DNA of 64,000 nucleotides, taken from the NCBI GenBank assembly GCA_928212115.1, contig CAKMRJ010005412.1, positions 253,711,074 to 253,775,073 on the forward strand. Direction: 5' to 3'. Positions within the stretch are counted from its first letter, which is position 1. Every line of letters starts with the position of its first letter. The notes below the pieces were generated by a model. That model worked only from the letters and a program-made list of their open reading frames with translations. It made no database searches and had not been told where the DNA came from. This DNA is from Lactuca virosa (lineage: Eukaryota; Streptophyta; Magnoliopsida; Asterales; Asteraceae). The position numbers and the translations under genes are program-made. Below are positions 36,217 through 47,614 of this stretch, in pieces.

Positions 36217-36780
36217 GCTCGTGTTCTCATCTTTGTCACACTAATGCACGGAAATTCTATTTTCCAACATTCTGGTTACTGATTGGTTTGAATTTTGTTC
36301 TCTTTATTGGAGCCAAACAAGGGGTTATCATGGAATTTTAAACGACGATTGAAGATAAGATTTAGGCGCGTGAATTTGAACGGTCTCTACACCCATGTGT
36401 GCTGACGTATACCTGGGAGTAACCATACTGTCACATCGCGTTTTTTCAGGCGACGCTTTAGTGATCACATCATTATCATCATGATTTTTCTCTCTCCTGG
36501 CAATGGTATATAAAGGGTTTCTCGTTTTATTTGTCTTTTACCAGCAACGAAAATTCTCAAACTTACAAGACAAGTATATACTGTTCATCTTCCTTCTTCG
36601 ATCAACAATGGCGAATTCTTCATCAATTCATGATCAGACGGCATCCTCATCATTGCTCCCCATTAAGCTAAACCAAAATATGATCATCGAACTTAACCCG
36701 TTCTTGTATGATTCGTATAAAGCAAAGAAATAAAGCAAATTCCATGATGCTCGTGTTCTCATCTTTGTCACACTAAAGCT
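36217..36780 (+). promoter_or_regulatory. Displaced promoter-and-start segment within the gag-pol boundary
   Basis: 36232-36579 repeats 63653-64000 with about seven mismatches. It has TATATAAA at 36507-36514 and then a 41-aa ORF (ATG 36608, MANSSSIHDQ, stop 36733). The segment is flanked by repeated words: CTAAAGCTCGTGTTC at 36214 and 36774, and GCTCGTGTTCTCATC at 36217 and 36749. In the post-pol location the same segment sits where a third-ORF promoter is expected, so this copy looks inserted. An LTR interpretation is possible but unsupported by a PBS. Confidence 0.6.
36608..36733 (+). pseudogene. 41-aa start fragment of a possible third ORF
   Basis: MANSSSIHDQTASSS begins 94 nt after the TATA box and stops after 41 codons. 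The third ORF of the chimeric element also starts MAN, but the rest does not match. It is probably the start of element 3's third ORF, copied here with its promoter. Confidence 0.4.
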
Positions 36781-36797
36781 CGTGTTCCTAAATCTGC

Positions 36798-36815
36798 TTA
36801 AATTTGCAGGTAATA
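36798..36815 (+). other. Acceptor-like site at the gag-pol boundary of element 3
   Basis: TTAAATTTGCAG|GTAATA, with AG ending at 36809, phase 0 in the pol frame. The residual Gag end VPKSA plus TAA lies just upstream (36785-36802). It is the third case of the same layout in this window. Confidence 0.5.
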
Positions 36816-39800
36816 AGTGACGAGCAGTTTGACGACGAATGGTATATAGACAGTGGCTGCTCGCGTCACATGACAGGGAGGAAGGAAGAACTAAGGGAGT
36901 TTCGGTCCCTGAAAGATGGTGGGTGTGTAAAGTATGGAAACAATTCCTATGGAACAATCAAGGGATATGGCATGATAACCAATGGAGACTTCTCGATTAG
37001 GAAAGTGGCTTACGTAGAAGGATTGCAACACAACCTCATCAGCGTGTCATAATTAGTTGTGGGCACAGGTTTGAAGGTATCATTTGATGATGAGGGGTTT
37101 GAGATAATTGAAAAACAATCCAAGAAGGTTCTACTGAAATCTGCACGTAAGGGAGAGATGTACCCTCTGAATCTCAACCCAATTCGAGGTACACCAGCTA
37201 TTTGTCTGTTGTCAAAGGCGAATACCGATGAAAGCTGGTTATGGCATCGACGTCTATCGCATCTGAACTTCAAAGACATCAACAAATTGGTGCTTGGTGA
37301 TCACATTCGAGGCCTTCCTCTTCTCAAGTTCGATAAAGAGCATCTATGTGCTGCATGTGAGATGGGCAAACAAAGCAGAAAGAGCCACCCTACACGCATA
37401 AATACGAAGATAGTTGAAGCACTTGAACTATTGCACATTGACTTGTGTGGACCTTCGGCTATAGAGAGTATCGGTGGAAGTAAGTACATTCTTGTCATTG
37501 TAGATGATTTTTCACGCTTCACCTGGGTTTTCTTTCTTAAACAGAAATCAGATGCAACGCCCAAGTTAAAGACATTTATCAAACAAGTGGAAGTACAGCT
37601 AAGGAAGACGGTGAGGAACATCAGAAGCGACAATGGTCTGGAATTCAAGAACAAGGATTTTGAGGACTTTCTGGCTGATAAGGGGATAACTCACAACTTT
37701 TCGGCTCCTTATACACCACAGCAGAATGGGATTGTTGAAAGACGAAACCGTTCGTTATGCGAGGCAGCCAGAACCATGCTCAGTTTCGCTTCCCTACCAT
37801 TATACTTCTGGGCTGATGAAATTGTCACCGCTTGCTACACTCAGAATCGGTCCTTGCTCAACAAGAGATTCTCTATAACTCCATATGAGATCTTAAACAA
37901 TAGGAAACCTAATGTCAAATTTTTCCACATCTTCGGTTCAAGGTGCTTTATTTTCAACTCTAAAGAGAACCGAAATAAGTTTGATGTCAAAGCCGATGAG
38001 GGAATATTTCTGGGTTATTCTCTGTCATCAAAAGCATACAGAGTATTGAATAAACGCTCCAAAAGGATTGAAGAGACTTATTATGTCACCTTTGATGACA
38101 ATTATACGAAGAAGGTTCAGAGGACTGAAGAAGATCTAGGTGACATATTCCCAGAATCTGGACAAGTCTCGGTTCCAATATCCAACCTGTTCGAGGAATA
38201 CATTCGGATGTTTGATGAACCAGAGAAAGCGGTACACTCAGAAGCGAAAGCAGCAGATAACAAAATTGATAATCTCAAGCAGGTCATCGATGAAGCTGCC
38301 AAAGAGATGGAAAGCGAACCTCCTGCAACTAAAAGTGCTCAAACCTCGAACGACTCTCCAAGCAAAGGCTCAACGTTCAAGGGGGAGAGCTCGACAGCGC
38401 CAAAGATAACCGAAGTCTCTGTCAAGGGGGAGAATCCAATTCCCTCCCCAACGCATAAAGGTCCAGATGAAAGGGAAAGTACTGATCCAAAACCAACGGG
38501 TAGTAGTACAATCGAGGGGGAGAATCCAACTCCCACAGGGGATGCAGACTCTGATGCTGCCTCAGGATATACTTCGCCAGTTGAGGGGGAGAAAGAGAAT
38601 AATAGCAGAACTGACGAAGGAGAGGGTGATCTATCAGAAGTTGAAGTAGAGGTGGAAGCTGAATTGAATCCATAATATAACCCAAACTATCCTCCATTAG
38701 TGAAATGGACAAAGGACCATCCCAAAGAACAAATTATTGGTGAATCTTCAGAAAGTGTTCTTACTCGTTCTCAACTGAAGGCGAAACAAACTGCATTATT
38801 CTCTAAAGTTGAATTTTGTATGTTTAATTCGTTTATTTCCAAAATTGAGCCGAAAACTGTAAATGTTGCACTTGATCATTCTGATTGGGTTCAAGCAATG
38901 CAAGATGAGCTCCATGAGTTTGAACGCAACCGAGTTTGGAGGTTGATTCCTACACCGAAATATGCTTCTGTTGTCGGCTTGAAATGGGTATTTAGAAATA
39001 AGTTAGACAAAGAGGGGAATGTCATTCGTAACAAGGCTCGGTTGGTGGTGAAAGGATATTGTCAAGAGGAAGGAATAGATTATGAGGAAACCTTCGCTCC
39101 AGTAGCACAGTTAGAATCAGTCAGAATCTTTTTGCATATGCTGCTCATAAAAACTTCGAAGTTTTCCAAATGGATGTCAAATGCGCTTTCTTGAATGGAG
39201 AATTAGAAGAAACAGTCTACGTCGAGCAACCGCCTGGTTTTGTGAACGAAAAATACCCTGATCATTGCTATGTGTTAGATAAAGCTGTCTATGGTCTAAA
39301 ACAAGCACCGAGGGCCTGGTATGATACACTAACTCGCTTCTTGAAAATGTCAAAATTTAAACAAGGTTCGGTTGACCAAACCTTCTTTCGTAAGAAGGAA
39401 GGCGAACATCTGATGATTGTTCAGATTTATGTTGATGATATCATCTTCGGCTCCACGAATCCTAGCTTAACAGCTGAATTCAGGAAGTTGATGGAGACTA
39501 AATTTGAAATGAGCGGAATGGGTCCAATTAATTTTTTCCTTGGTTTGAATATTAGACAGGGACCCGAAGGTATATTTATCAACCAGGAGGCCTATACAAA
39601 GAACTTACTGATGAAATTCGGTATGAAGGGTGATTCAAAAGTGAAGGTTCCTATGGCATTTGGCACTAAGTTAACTCCATCTCTGGAAAAACCTGCTGTT
39701 GACATAACACTATATCGTCAAATGATAGGTTCTCTTATGTATCTAACAGCTAGTAGACTGGATATTATGTTTTCTGTTTGTTATTGTGCCAGGTTTCAAG

Positions 39801-40399
39801 CCAATCCAAGAGAACCTCACATGGTTGCTGTGAAGAACATTTTTCGTTATCTGAGGCGAACCTCATCTCTCGGTCTCTGGTATCCAGCAAGATCTGGATT
39901 CTTCATTCAAGCCTTTTCTGATGCTGATCTAGGAGGATGTGCACTGGACAGAAAGAGTACTACAGGTGGATGCCAATTTCTTGACGGGAAACTTGTTAGC
40001 TGGCAGTCCAAGAAACAAACCTGTGTTTCATTATCCACAGCCGAAGCTGAGTATATAGCTGCAGCATCTTGCACTTCTCAAGTGGTATGGATTCAAAGTC
40101 AACTGAGAGACTATGGGCTAAGTATGAAGAAGATCCCTCTCTATTGCGACTCCGAAAGTGCAATAAGGATTTGTCACAATCCAGTGCAACATTCAAAAAC
40201 CAAGCACATTGCACTTAGATATCATTTCATCAAGGATCATGTAGAAGATGGGAACGTGGAAGTACACTTTGTTCGATCTGCTGATCAACTGGCTGACATC
40301 TTCACAAAAGCCTTACCTGAAGCTAACTTTAACAAAATTTTACAAGGCTTGGGCATGATGGAAGGAGAGTCGGTACCGAATCCTCAAATCTCTCACTAA
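36804..40399 (+). pseudogene. Ty1/copia Pol of element 3, near-intact
   Basis: Protease WYIDSGCSRHMTG; GAG-pre-integrase HRRLSHLNF and CAACEMGK; integrase RSDNGLEF and PYTPQQNG; a variable Ser/Glu-rich linker with repeated GEN/GES motifs; RT with WVFRNKLDK, QPPGF, GLKQAPRAW and YVDDIIFGS; RNase H with STAEAEYIAAAS, SKTKHIALRYHFIKD and DIFTKALPEANF; end PNPQISH. There are three breaks: TAA at 37050-37052 in SVS-QL (CAA expected), TAA at 38673-38675, and a one-base loss near 39136 just before QMDVKCAF. It is far less decayed than element 1. Confidence 0.94.
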
Positions 40400-40412
40400 A
40401 AATTAGACAAGC

Positions 40413-40599
40413 GAAATGGAGCGAACGGTCGGTCTATTTCGGCTCTATAATTTTCGGGAACCGAAATGAACCGACCGCTCGGTCTATTTCGGCTCTGGAA
40501 TTTTAAGGAACCGAAATGAACCGACCGCTCGGTCTATCTCGGCTCCGTAATTTTCGAGAACCGAAATGAACCGATCGCTCGGTCTATTTCGGCTCTAGA
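40413..40599 (+). repeat. 50-bp tandem repeats after pol, left part
   Basis: Units begin at 40413, 40463, 40513 and 40563 (GAAATGAACCGACCGCTCGG). Each holds the palindrome GACCG-CT-CGGTC or a variant. The fourth unit is split by the gypsy insertion at 40599 and finishes at 62463-62475; a fifth follows. Confidence 0.95.
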
Positions 40600-42769
40600 T
40601 GTAACATCCCGAGTTCAGGAGTGCAAGTTCAGGGTTCAAAGTGAAAATGTGAATGGTCAACTCGACGAGTCCATGGGTGGACTCGGCGAGTAGGGTCGCG
40701 ATTCTGGTCGCGTGTTAAGTGGACAACTCGGCGAGTCGGTGGCTGGACTCGGCGAGTTGGTGCTGTGTGGAGAAAAACCCTAATTCCAGGGATTGAGCCC
40801 TATATAAAGAACATAATACCCTCTCCCCAGCCTCTTTGCTCTCCCTTGAAGTACAGAAACCCTAATATTCGTTTGAGAGAGAATAAGAGAGCATTTGGAT
40901 CTTGAAGGAGTGTTGTTGAAGAGATCTTTGAAGATTAAGAGGCTTGGAGCAAGGGGCTTTGCAAGGTTTTGGCTTACTCTTCAGTTGGAGCTTTCATTAG
41001 AGGTAATAATCTGCTGTTTGAGCTTTTGTGCATCTAGATCTAGCAATTGTGGTGTTTTTGAGGCATAAGTGAGGTCCATCTCGAGTTTGGTGTGAGATCT
41101 GAGGTTGCTACCTCAGATCTAGGCTGTTAATGATCCAAGAATCCATAAAGTCTATGCCCAAGAGTTGTTGGTGAAGTTCTTTTGTCCCAAACCTTAGCCC
41201 AAGAGTGCATTATGCTTAGATCTCTTTGGATTCACGTAAAGTTTGCCACTTTACGTGATGGATGGGTTGTAGGGGAGTGGATCTATGGTTTGGAGCCCCT
41301 GCATGGCTTGGAAAGCCACTGTATGGATTAAGAACCAAAGGTACTCGGTGAGTTGGATGAAGATAGGCAGGGACTCGCCGAGTTGGAAGAACAACTCGTC
41401 GAGTATGTTGAATGTTGCCTTGGACTCGGCGAGTCTGTTCTTGGACTCGGCGAGTCTAGTCGTGAAGCCCTAGCCTTTCCTGGTTAAGCCGTGAATCGGT
41501 GAGTCGAGGGACGACTCGGTGAGTCGAGCAGGATAGGACTCGAAGATCGTTGGACTCGTCTAGTCTTGGGGCGACTCGGCGAGTAGACACGTGTCATGGG
41601 AGTTCTGAGTATAGGGACTCGACGAGTCGACGGGTAGACTCGGCGAGTAGGGTCAGTCAGAAAGGTTGACTTTGACTGAGGACTTTGACTTTTACCAAGA
41701 GTTGACCAGTTTGTCTACCAAGGGTATTTTGGTAATTATTGGTATTTATGGAATTGGTTCTTTGGTAGTGTTCGGTGGTGGAGTTCGTGTCGGTGGTCGG
41801 AGCAGCTTGGTCTTACTTTTAGTCGGCATTTGCGAGGTGAGTTATCCTCACTATATCGACAGGGTCTACGGCACCAAGGCCGGCCCTTTATTGGATGGAA
41901 ATCCGGGTAGTTGTTGTTATGTTATTGTTTTACTATGTTTGCATCCTGGTAGTTAGGATGGTATGTGTTAGAGACCTGGTTAAGGTCGGTACCCGGGATA
42001 TAGGATAATGTTATGCTAGAGACCGGTTAGGTCGGAATCCTGGTTAGGATATTGATATGCTATGTGATCTGTTAGACTGTTTGTCTGGTTGAGGATTGTA
42101 TATGGTTATATGTTTATGTGCGCATGGTTGTTGGACTGGGGTTGGGTTGAGGCGGGTCCTGCTTTGTGTTGTAGGCCAACATACCCAGGGCGGACCGGAT
42201 ATTCCGAAGGCCCAGCGAGCGGTCCGGATAGGCTGAAGGCCCCGAGAGGGCGGACCAGACGTGCCGAGGCTCGCAGAGTGGACCAGGCCGACTGAAGTCC
42301 CGGTGCGGGCGGACCAGTCATACTGTAGACTCAGAGAGTGGACCAGGTGGATTGAAGGCCCAGTGCGGGCGGACCAATCACACTGTAGACTTGATGTACA
42401 TGGGTAGACTCGGAGGGTGGACCAGGTGGACTGAAGGCCCGGTGCGGGCGGACCAGTCACACAGCAGACCCGATGTGCGTGAATGTTCTATTTGTGATAT
42501 GATATGAGTATGTGTATGTGTGGTTGGTATCTTGGGGGTAACTCACTAAGCTTTGGGGCTTACCGTTGTAGTGTTATATTTCAGGTACTTCAGGAGATCG
42601 TGGCAAGGCGAAGGCGTGATCGTACCGCTCCTCATGTTTTATGATTTTTGTTATATGATTCTGGGGGATACTCTGATGTTAAGTGAATTGAAAACCTTTT
42701 TGTAATAACTTAATGGATATGGATTGCTTTTGAAAAATTTAAATTGGTTGAAATTTTTAGAGTGTTACA
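40600..42769 (+). repeat. 5' LTR of the gypsy element
   Basis: 2170 bp, TGTAACATCC to GTGTTACA. Four ACTCG-N-CGAGT palindromes at 40659-40760 precede TATATAAAG at 40801. A further cluster lies at 41341-41655. Donor-like AG|GTAATA is at 41002 and acceptor-like TTTCAG|GTAC at 42584. GGTCCGGA/GGCGGACCAG repeats lie at 42180-42470. Small ORFs recur in both LTRs and have no recognised domain. Confidence 0.95.
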
Positions 42770-42772
42770 AGT

Positions 42773-42784
42773 TGGTATCAGAGC
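42773..42784 (+). other. Primer-binding site of the gypsy element (initiator tRNA-Met)
   Basis: TGGTATCAGAGC, 3 nt after the LTR end at 42769. Confidence 0.95.
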
Positions 42785-43301
42785 CTTGGTTTGAGTGAAT
42801 TGGAGGAACATTCGTGTGAATCCAGTCTCAAATCAAGGAGAGTTTTCAAAAGAGAATTTAAAAATGGTTTTCAAAAATGAGTAAAGGAGGACGCGGAGGT
42901 ACGATCAGCCGGAGCCAGTAAGTAACCCCAAAATACCATACAAGTTATTTGTTTATGAGATATGATAGAACAGCATGCTAGTGTTAGGTTAGGGATCTTC
43001 AGGAAGTGCATGATAGAGTTGCCTGATTATGATGCCTGCTAGCCTAGGGTTTCCTTTTATGAGAGTTTCAGTGTTCCTCTAGGAGTGAGGATAGAGTGCT
43101 TGCTATGTTCGTTAGTGCTTGGGGCGTTGTGATGATACTTGAGACAAATATGGGTAGGTGTGGAAGGTAGTATGGGCCCGTACTACTGAAAGCACAGGAC
43201 CCATACGCGTATCAAGGAAGTCACAACCCCTGGGTGGTTGATTAGAGAGTCATTCTGGGTGGTTATGCGAGGTATCTAAGGATCTCATGGTGTATTAGAG
43301 A
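42785..43301 (+). other. Leader of the gypsy element
   Basis: About 515 nt between PBS and gag ATG. I see no repeats or ORFs. Confidence 0.6.
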
Positions 43302-44424
43302 ATGGCGATTACGAGACGTATCGGGACAGGATCCGGTTCGGGATCAGGATCAAGAGAGGGTGATCGGGACGGACCAGTACCACCCGAGGTCATTGGCCAG
43401 ATGAGTACGGCTGAGTTGGATGCCAGGATTCGTGAGATCCTGCACGAGGAGGTTGCTGCTATGTTCCGAGCCGAGTTGCCGGATATGTTTGGGTCGATCA
43501 AGACCGCCATGATTGAGTACTTTGATGAGCGATATGCAGCTCTTACGAAGATAGCTGCCGCGGCAGCTACAGCGGCTGTGGCAGCAGCAGGAGGAGGATC
43601 CGGTCGGGGCTTTCAGTATCGGGACTTTGATAACACGAAGCCCCTATCTTCGATGGAGTTCAGGATCCGATTATTGCTATGAGATGGTTGTCAGACGTGG
43701 AGGGTTGTTTCTTCACGTGTTCATGCCCTGCGGATCAGAGGGTGAGGTGCGCTCTGAACCTTTTGAGGCTCGGGGCGAAGGATTGGTGGAGGTTGACTAC
43801 GGGATCTTATTCTGATGCGCAGCGAGCTGCGGTTACTTGGGATCAGTTCCGGGAGATGTTCAGCGCTCGATATGAGCCACAGGTTGAGAGAGAAAGATTG
43901 GCTCAGGAGTTCCTGGAGCTGAAGCAAGATTCAGAGACGGTGACGGAGATCACCAGGATGTTCACCGAGAGGGCGATGTTTTGCCCTGAGTTTGCTTCGG
44001 AGCAGGCTCAGATGTCCCGATATCTGAGTATGCTCAAGAGGGATATCAGGCAGTTTGTGTCTGCGCAGAGGTGCGAGACCTTGCTGGAGTTGCAGGAGGC
44101 CGCTCGGCGGCGTGAGTTGGAGATTGAGTTACAGTTGCGAGAGCAGAGGCAGGCCCCGGTGCAGTCGCAGCCGGCGCCGAAACGGTCTAAGACCGTTGAT
44201 TCCAGGATGGGAGGTCAGGGTAGCCACATGTGTGGGAAGTGTGGGAAGGGTCACACCGGAGTTTGTAGGTCCGGTGGAGCATGCCGCAAGTGCGGGAGAG
44301 AGGGGGATTACACGAGGGATTGTCGTTAGTCAGCCCCGGTTCAGGATATGAGGATCTGCTACCAGTGTCACCAGGTTGGTCACATGAGGGCCAACTGCCC
44401 ACAGCTTGCTACAGAACCGGTGCA
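43302..44424 (+). pseudogene. Ty3/gypsy Gag, frameshifted, with nonsense codon, split by an insertion
   Basis: ATG 43302 (MAITRRIGTG). The N-terminal Gly/Ser-rich stretch is followed by PEVIGQMSTAELDARIREI. The frame shifts at the C run 43641-43644; later residues fit a frame needing one more C. Then comes the retrotransposon Gag domain (CALNLLRLGAKDWW, FREMFSARYEP, FLELKQDSETV) and a first zinc knuckle (CRKCGREGDYTRDC). TAG at 44328-44330 stands where CAG is expected. A second knuckle CYQCHQVGHMRANC follows. A copia element interrupts at 44424; the rest is at 58212. Confidence 0.92.
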
Positions 44425-44804
44425 TGTAAGGTCCAAATATGGATCTTTACCAGTAGTTAAACAACAATCAATCACAATAAGAAGAATAAGATGAAAGAAA
44501 TCAAGCTTGCACACGATTATATTCAGAAAATCGTCTAGTACAACTCGATAGGACTTCTATGGCATCAACAACCATTAAATGACTAACACCTCCACTATAT
44601 ATACAAGACCTGAACCGTAAACTGGGTTTGCGACCGTAAACAGATTTTACGGTCGTAAACGTGTTTACGACCGTAAACACAGTTTACGGTCATAAACACC
44701 CAAAATGTCAAACAACCCAACAAACAACCCTTAAACACTATTACAGACTCATACTTGACCAAAATACATTAAAGCCTAGATCAAACCATAAATTGGATCC
44801 TTCA
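44425..44804 (-). repeat. 3' LTR (outer type) of the chimeric element
   Basis: Plus TGTAAGGTCC to GGATCCTTCA. Minus TATATATAG lies at about 44594-44603. Upstream of it in the minus sense are GTTTACG-NN-CGTAAAC palindromes at 44617-44695. Confidence 0.93.
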
Positions 44805-44820
44805 ATCTCCCCCTTGGTTT
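44805..44820 (-). other. Polypurine tract of the chimeric element
   Basis: The minus strand AAACCAAGGGGGAGAT directly precedes the LTR start TGAAGGATCC. Almost the same tract is at 57038-57052. Confidence 0.9.
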
Positions 44821-44835
44821 GGTGCTAGCTTTGAC

Positions 44836-47614
44836 TCAGTCCTTATCGACCACCAGTACGTCCGATTTTCCCATTGCTCCATTCCACATCTTCTTCTCAA
44901 TGATTTGAGCCACCATCACCGTGTATTCTTTCGCAATAGGCTCAAATATCACTTCAGCCACCTTAATCTGTTTAGAAGCAAGGTGATGGATGTCCCATTT
45001 GTGAAATTGAAGCAAGTCCCTTTTCTCATAGAGACGGATGCAATCATCCTTTAGCTTGATGACTGCAGCATCTGTGGCTTCATCATACACCCAACATTCC
45101 ATGGATGCAAGAGAACCATCAGGGTAGTTTTGAAGAACAGGAACTTGCTTGACTTGAGCTGTAGCAGGCCACATCACTGAAGTAATAGGCTGTTCTGTCG
45201 ATTTATCAAATACCTTGGAGTGAACCTTAACAACAGACTCTGCAGTCTTCATTGATGGAAACCCCTTGGCCACTTGATTCTCCAAGAAGGATTTGAACTG
45301 ATTAGCCCCGGGATTATTTGTAGGATTGGAGAAAGGAGCCTTAGACAGCTCAATAAGATCAACTTTGGTAAAAGAATTAAAGTCATGAGCGTCTTTGTAT
45401 AATTCTTTTGTTGCCGCTCTTTCTCCTCACCATGAACATATTCATCGGGGCATGAAATCCCCACCCGACGATTCCAGATCTGTCACCATAAGAATCTCTG
45501 AAACGTTGTACACCTAGATCGGTTATAGTGACTTGTTCTTTATCCCAGGGCGCCTTATGGTCTGCGCTCCGTTTAAACAGAAGTTGACTCTTTTCAGGTT
45601 CCTTGTCAGACTTCTTGCGTTTTGAGGCCTTTCCACGAGGAGCTTGCTCAGGTTCTTTCTCAAAACGATTCACAACGGTGGTGGTTCTGATATTTGCAGA
45701 GGTACACGTAGGAGCAATGGGAGTTTCTTGATTGGGAAGATAAATTAGCGGCTCATCAACGGAAGACTTGAATTCATCGCCAAATTTATCTTCCAGCTTT
45801 TTCTTCAGATCATAGTAACTGGCAGTCAGAAGGCCAAAGTGAGTCTGGAGATCTGTAATTTGCTTGGTCTTCACAGCATTTTCTTCATTAAGCTCTGCCA
45901 CTTGAATACTGAGCTGTGTGTTTTCAGTTTGTAGGCCCGCAACCTTAATGTCAAGCTCAATATTCCTCTGGTCCAACTCTACATTCTTCTGACTCAGAGC
46001 TTCAACCTGCTTCTGAAGTCCAGAAAGTGAGGGACTCTCCTCTCCTGTGCTACCCTCCCCAATAAAAATTCCTTTGCCATGTGGGGGAGGTGTTGAAAGT
46101 TGTTCTCTGGCCAAGAGCGAGGCTAGTCTAACAGAGGTGGCATCGTGCTCTGGCCTAGGAGGGGAGACGTCTGTTGGAATAGATGAGCCACCAGTCTCAT
46201 AGAGAGTACTAGGACCTTCTGAGATTGGTACAGTAGAGACTATTACTGGGGTTGTAGTTGGAGGAGCTAAGGCACTTTGAGTCACCAATCTTGGATCAAG
46301 TCTGCGTCTTTTGCTTGCAGTAGGTGTGACTTGTGTGGCGGTGGGATCACATACCACCGGCTCAGAGGTAGGTAAGATAACCTCAAGGGGAGGAATCCCT
46401 GATGTTACCACCATAGGAGTTGCTATTTCTGCCGTGGTGTTGGTTGGAGGAGGTGAAGCTTCAAGAACATCTTCTTCTTCCCTTGTCTCAGTTGCCCGTT
46501 CAACAACTTCATCGACATCGTCAAGTAGCTCGTTCAGGTTCATCCCGGACATGATATCTTCGTTACTCCCAAAATTGATAGGAATTTCATCGTTGTCAAA
46601 ACCTGTAAGATCCAGGCCTTCATACTGATCAGTTTCTGAACCCGACCCTTTGTTAAAATCTTCTTCTACTCGTGCAGAGGTCAGTTCATGTTCCTCAGCT
46701 ACTTGAGCGTTAGTAACTGGGGCCTCTTCATCTTCATGATCTGAAACTGTAATCACGTTTTCAGAAACAACCCTTTCTGAGGAAGATGGCTCAGATGACA
46801 TCTTATCAGATACTCCATGTGACTCAGAAGATTCATCGATCTCAGTAAACTTCCCAAACTTCACCAGAGCATATTTGCCTTCAAAAACGACCTTGCCCCT
46901 TCTATTCTGCTTGATCAGACCAACTGTATGAGGGCCCAAGGATTTGATATCCAACTTATCACCATCCTTCACCATTTCTGGAAATTGATCATCGACGAAT
47001 GCTTGGATAAATCTTGGATAAAGAAGGAATGCGTCTCTGGTCCTCCGGGTGATGGCATTGATGTTCACCAAGAATTCATCAAGAATGAACTTTGAGAAAT
47101 TAAACTCAATGCTAGCAGCCAAGGAGACAATGGCCCCGGTGTTCCTGAGGGAGATCTCATCTGCTCCTGATCTCCTGCCTGAAATGCAGCTCACGAACAC
47201 GTGTGCTAAGAATCGCCAGTAAGGAGGCAGGAGCTTCTTCACTGTGGGCGGGTAGACACCCTCGTATCCCATTCTCTCAAGAATTCCTTGCACATCATCA
47301 ATTCCAATCTCAGTTGGGAAAGAGGATTCATCGTTGATCAGCAAGATATTTCTTATGTATTGCTGTGTGATCTTGATCTTGCATCCCTTGACAACAGCAT
47401 CAATCGTTATCTCTCCGTTGACTCTCTCCATTTTTGTTGTATCCCAAAATTCCCGGATGATGTTCTGATGAATGATGGGATTTACTACAATGGCATAGGA
47501 TAAGCAACACTCCCTTAGCCTGTATATCATTGATTTGAATTCTGGATGAGCAGCCGGAGGATCATCCAGTACGATCGCCAAATTGTGCATATCTGCGAAC
47601 TTAAGATTTGCCAT
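44836..47614 (-). pseudogene. Third ORF (about 920 codons) 3' of pol, with one frameshift
   Basis: ATG 47614 (MANLKFADMH) is preferred over the upstream in-frame ATG at 47647 because an acceptor-like TTGTTTGTTGCAG ends 4 nt before it. Residues 1-240 form a folded-looking region (REFWDTTKMERVNGEI, VKKLLPPYWRFLAHV, TRDAFLLYPRFIQAF) of the type annotated as putative plant transposon protein. A long acidic Ser/Thr/Pro-rich stretch follows, then a coiled coil (VEALSQKNVELDQRNIELD and on), a basic segment, and a last conserved part (45285-44836, ending VVDKD). The frame shifts near 45430. It occupies the env-like position. No signal peptide or membrane segment is seen. Function is unknown. Confidence 0.75.

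Noticed and set aside
36236..36580. Segment repeated at 63656-64000 considered as the LTR pair of a separate element
   Set aside because: No PBS follows the left copy, no polypurine tract precedes the right copy and no TG/CA ends are clear. A real LTR and PBS for this element lie at 33695-34047. Kept as a promoter segment, with the LTR option noted.
42089..42460. ORFs in several frames around the GGCGGACCAG repeats, and again at 61778-62010
   Set aside because: GC-rich tandem repeats stay open in many frames; they sit inside LTRs.
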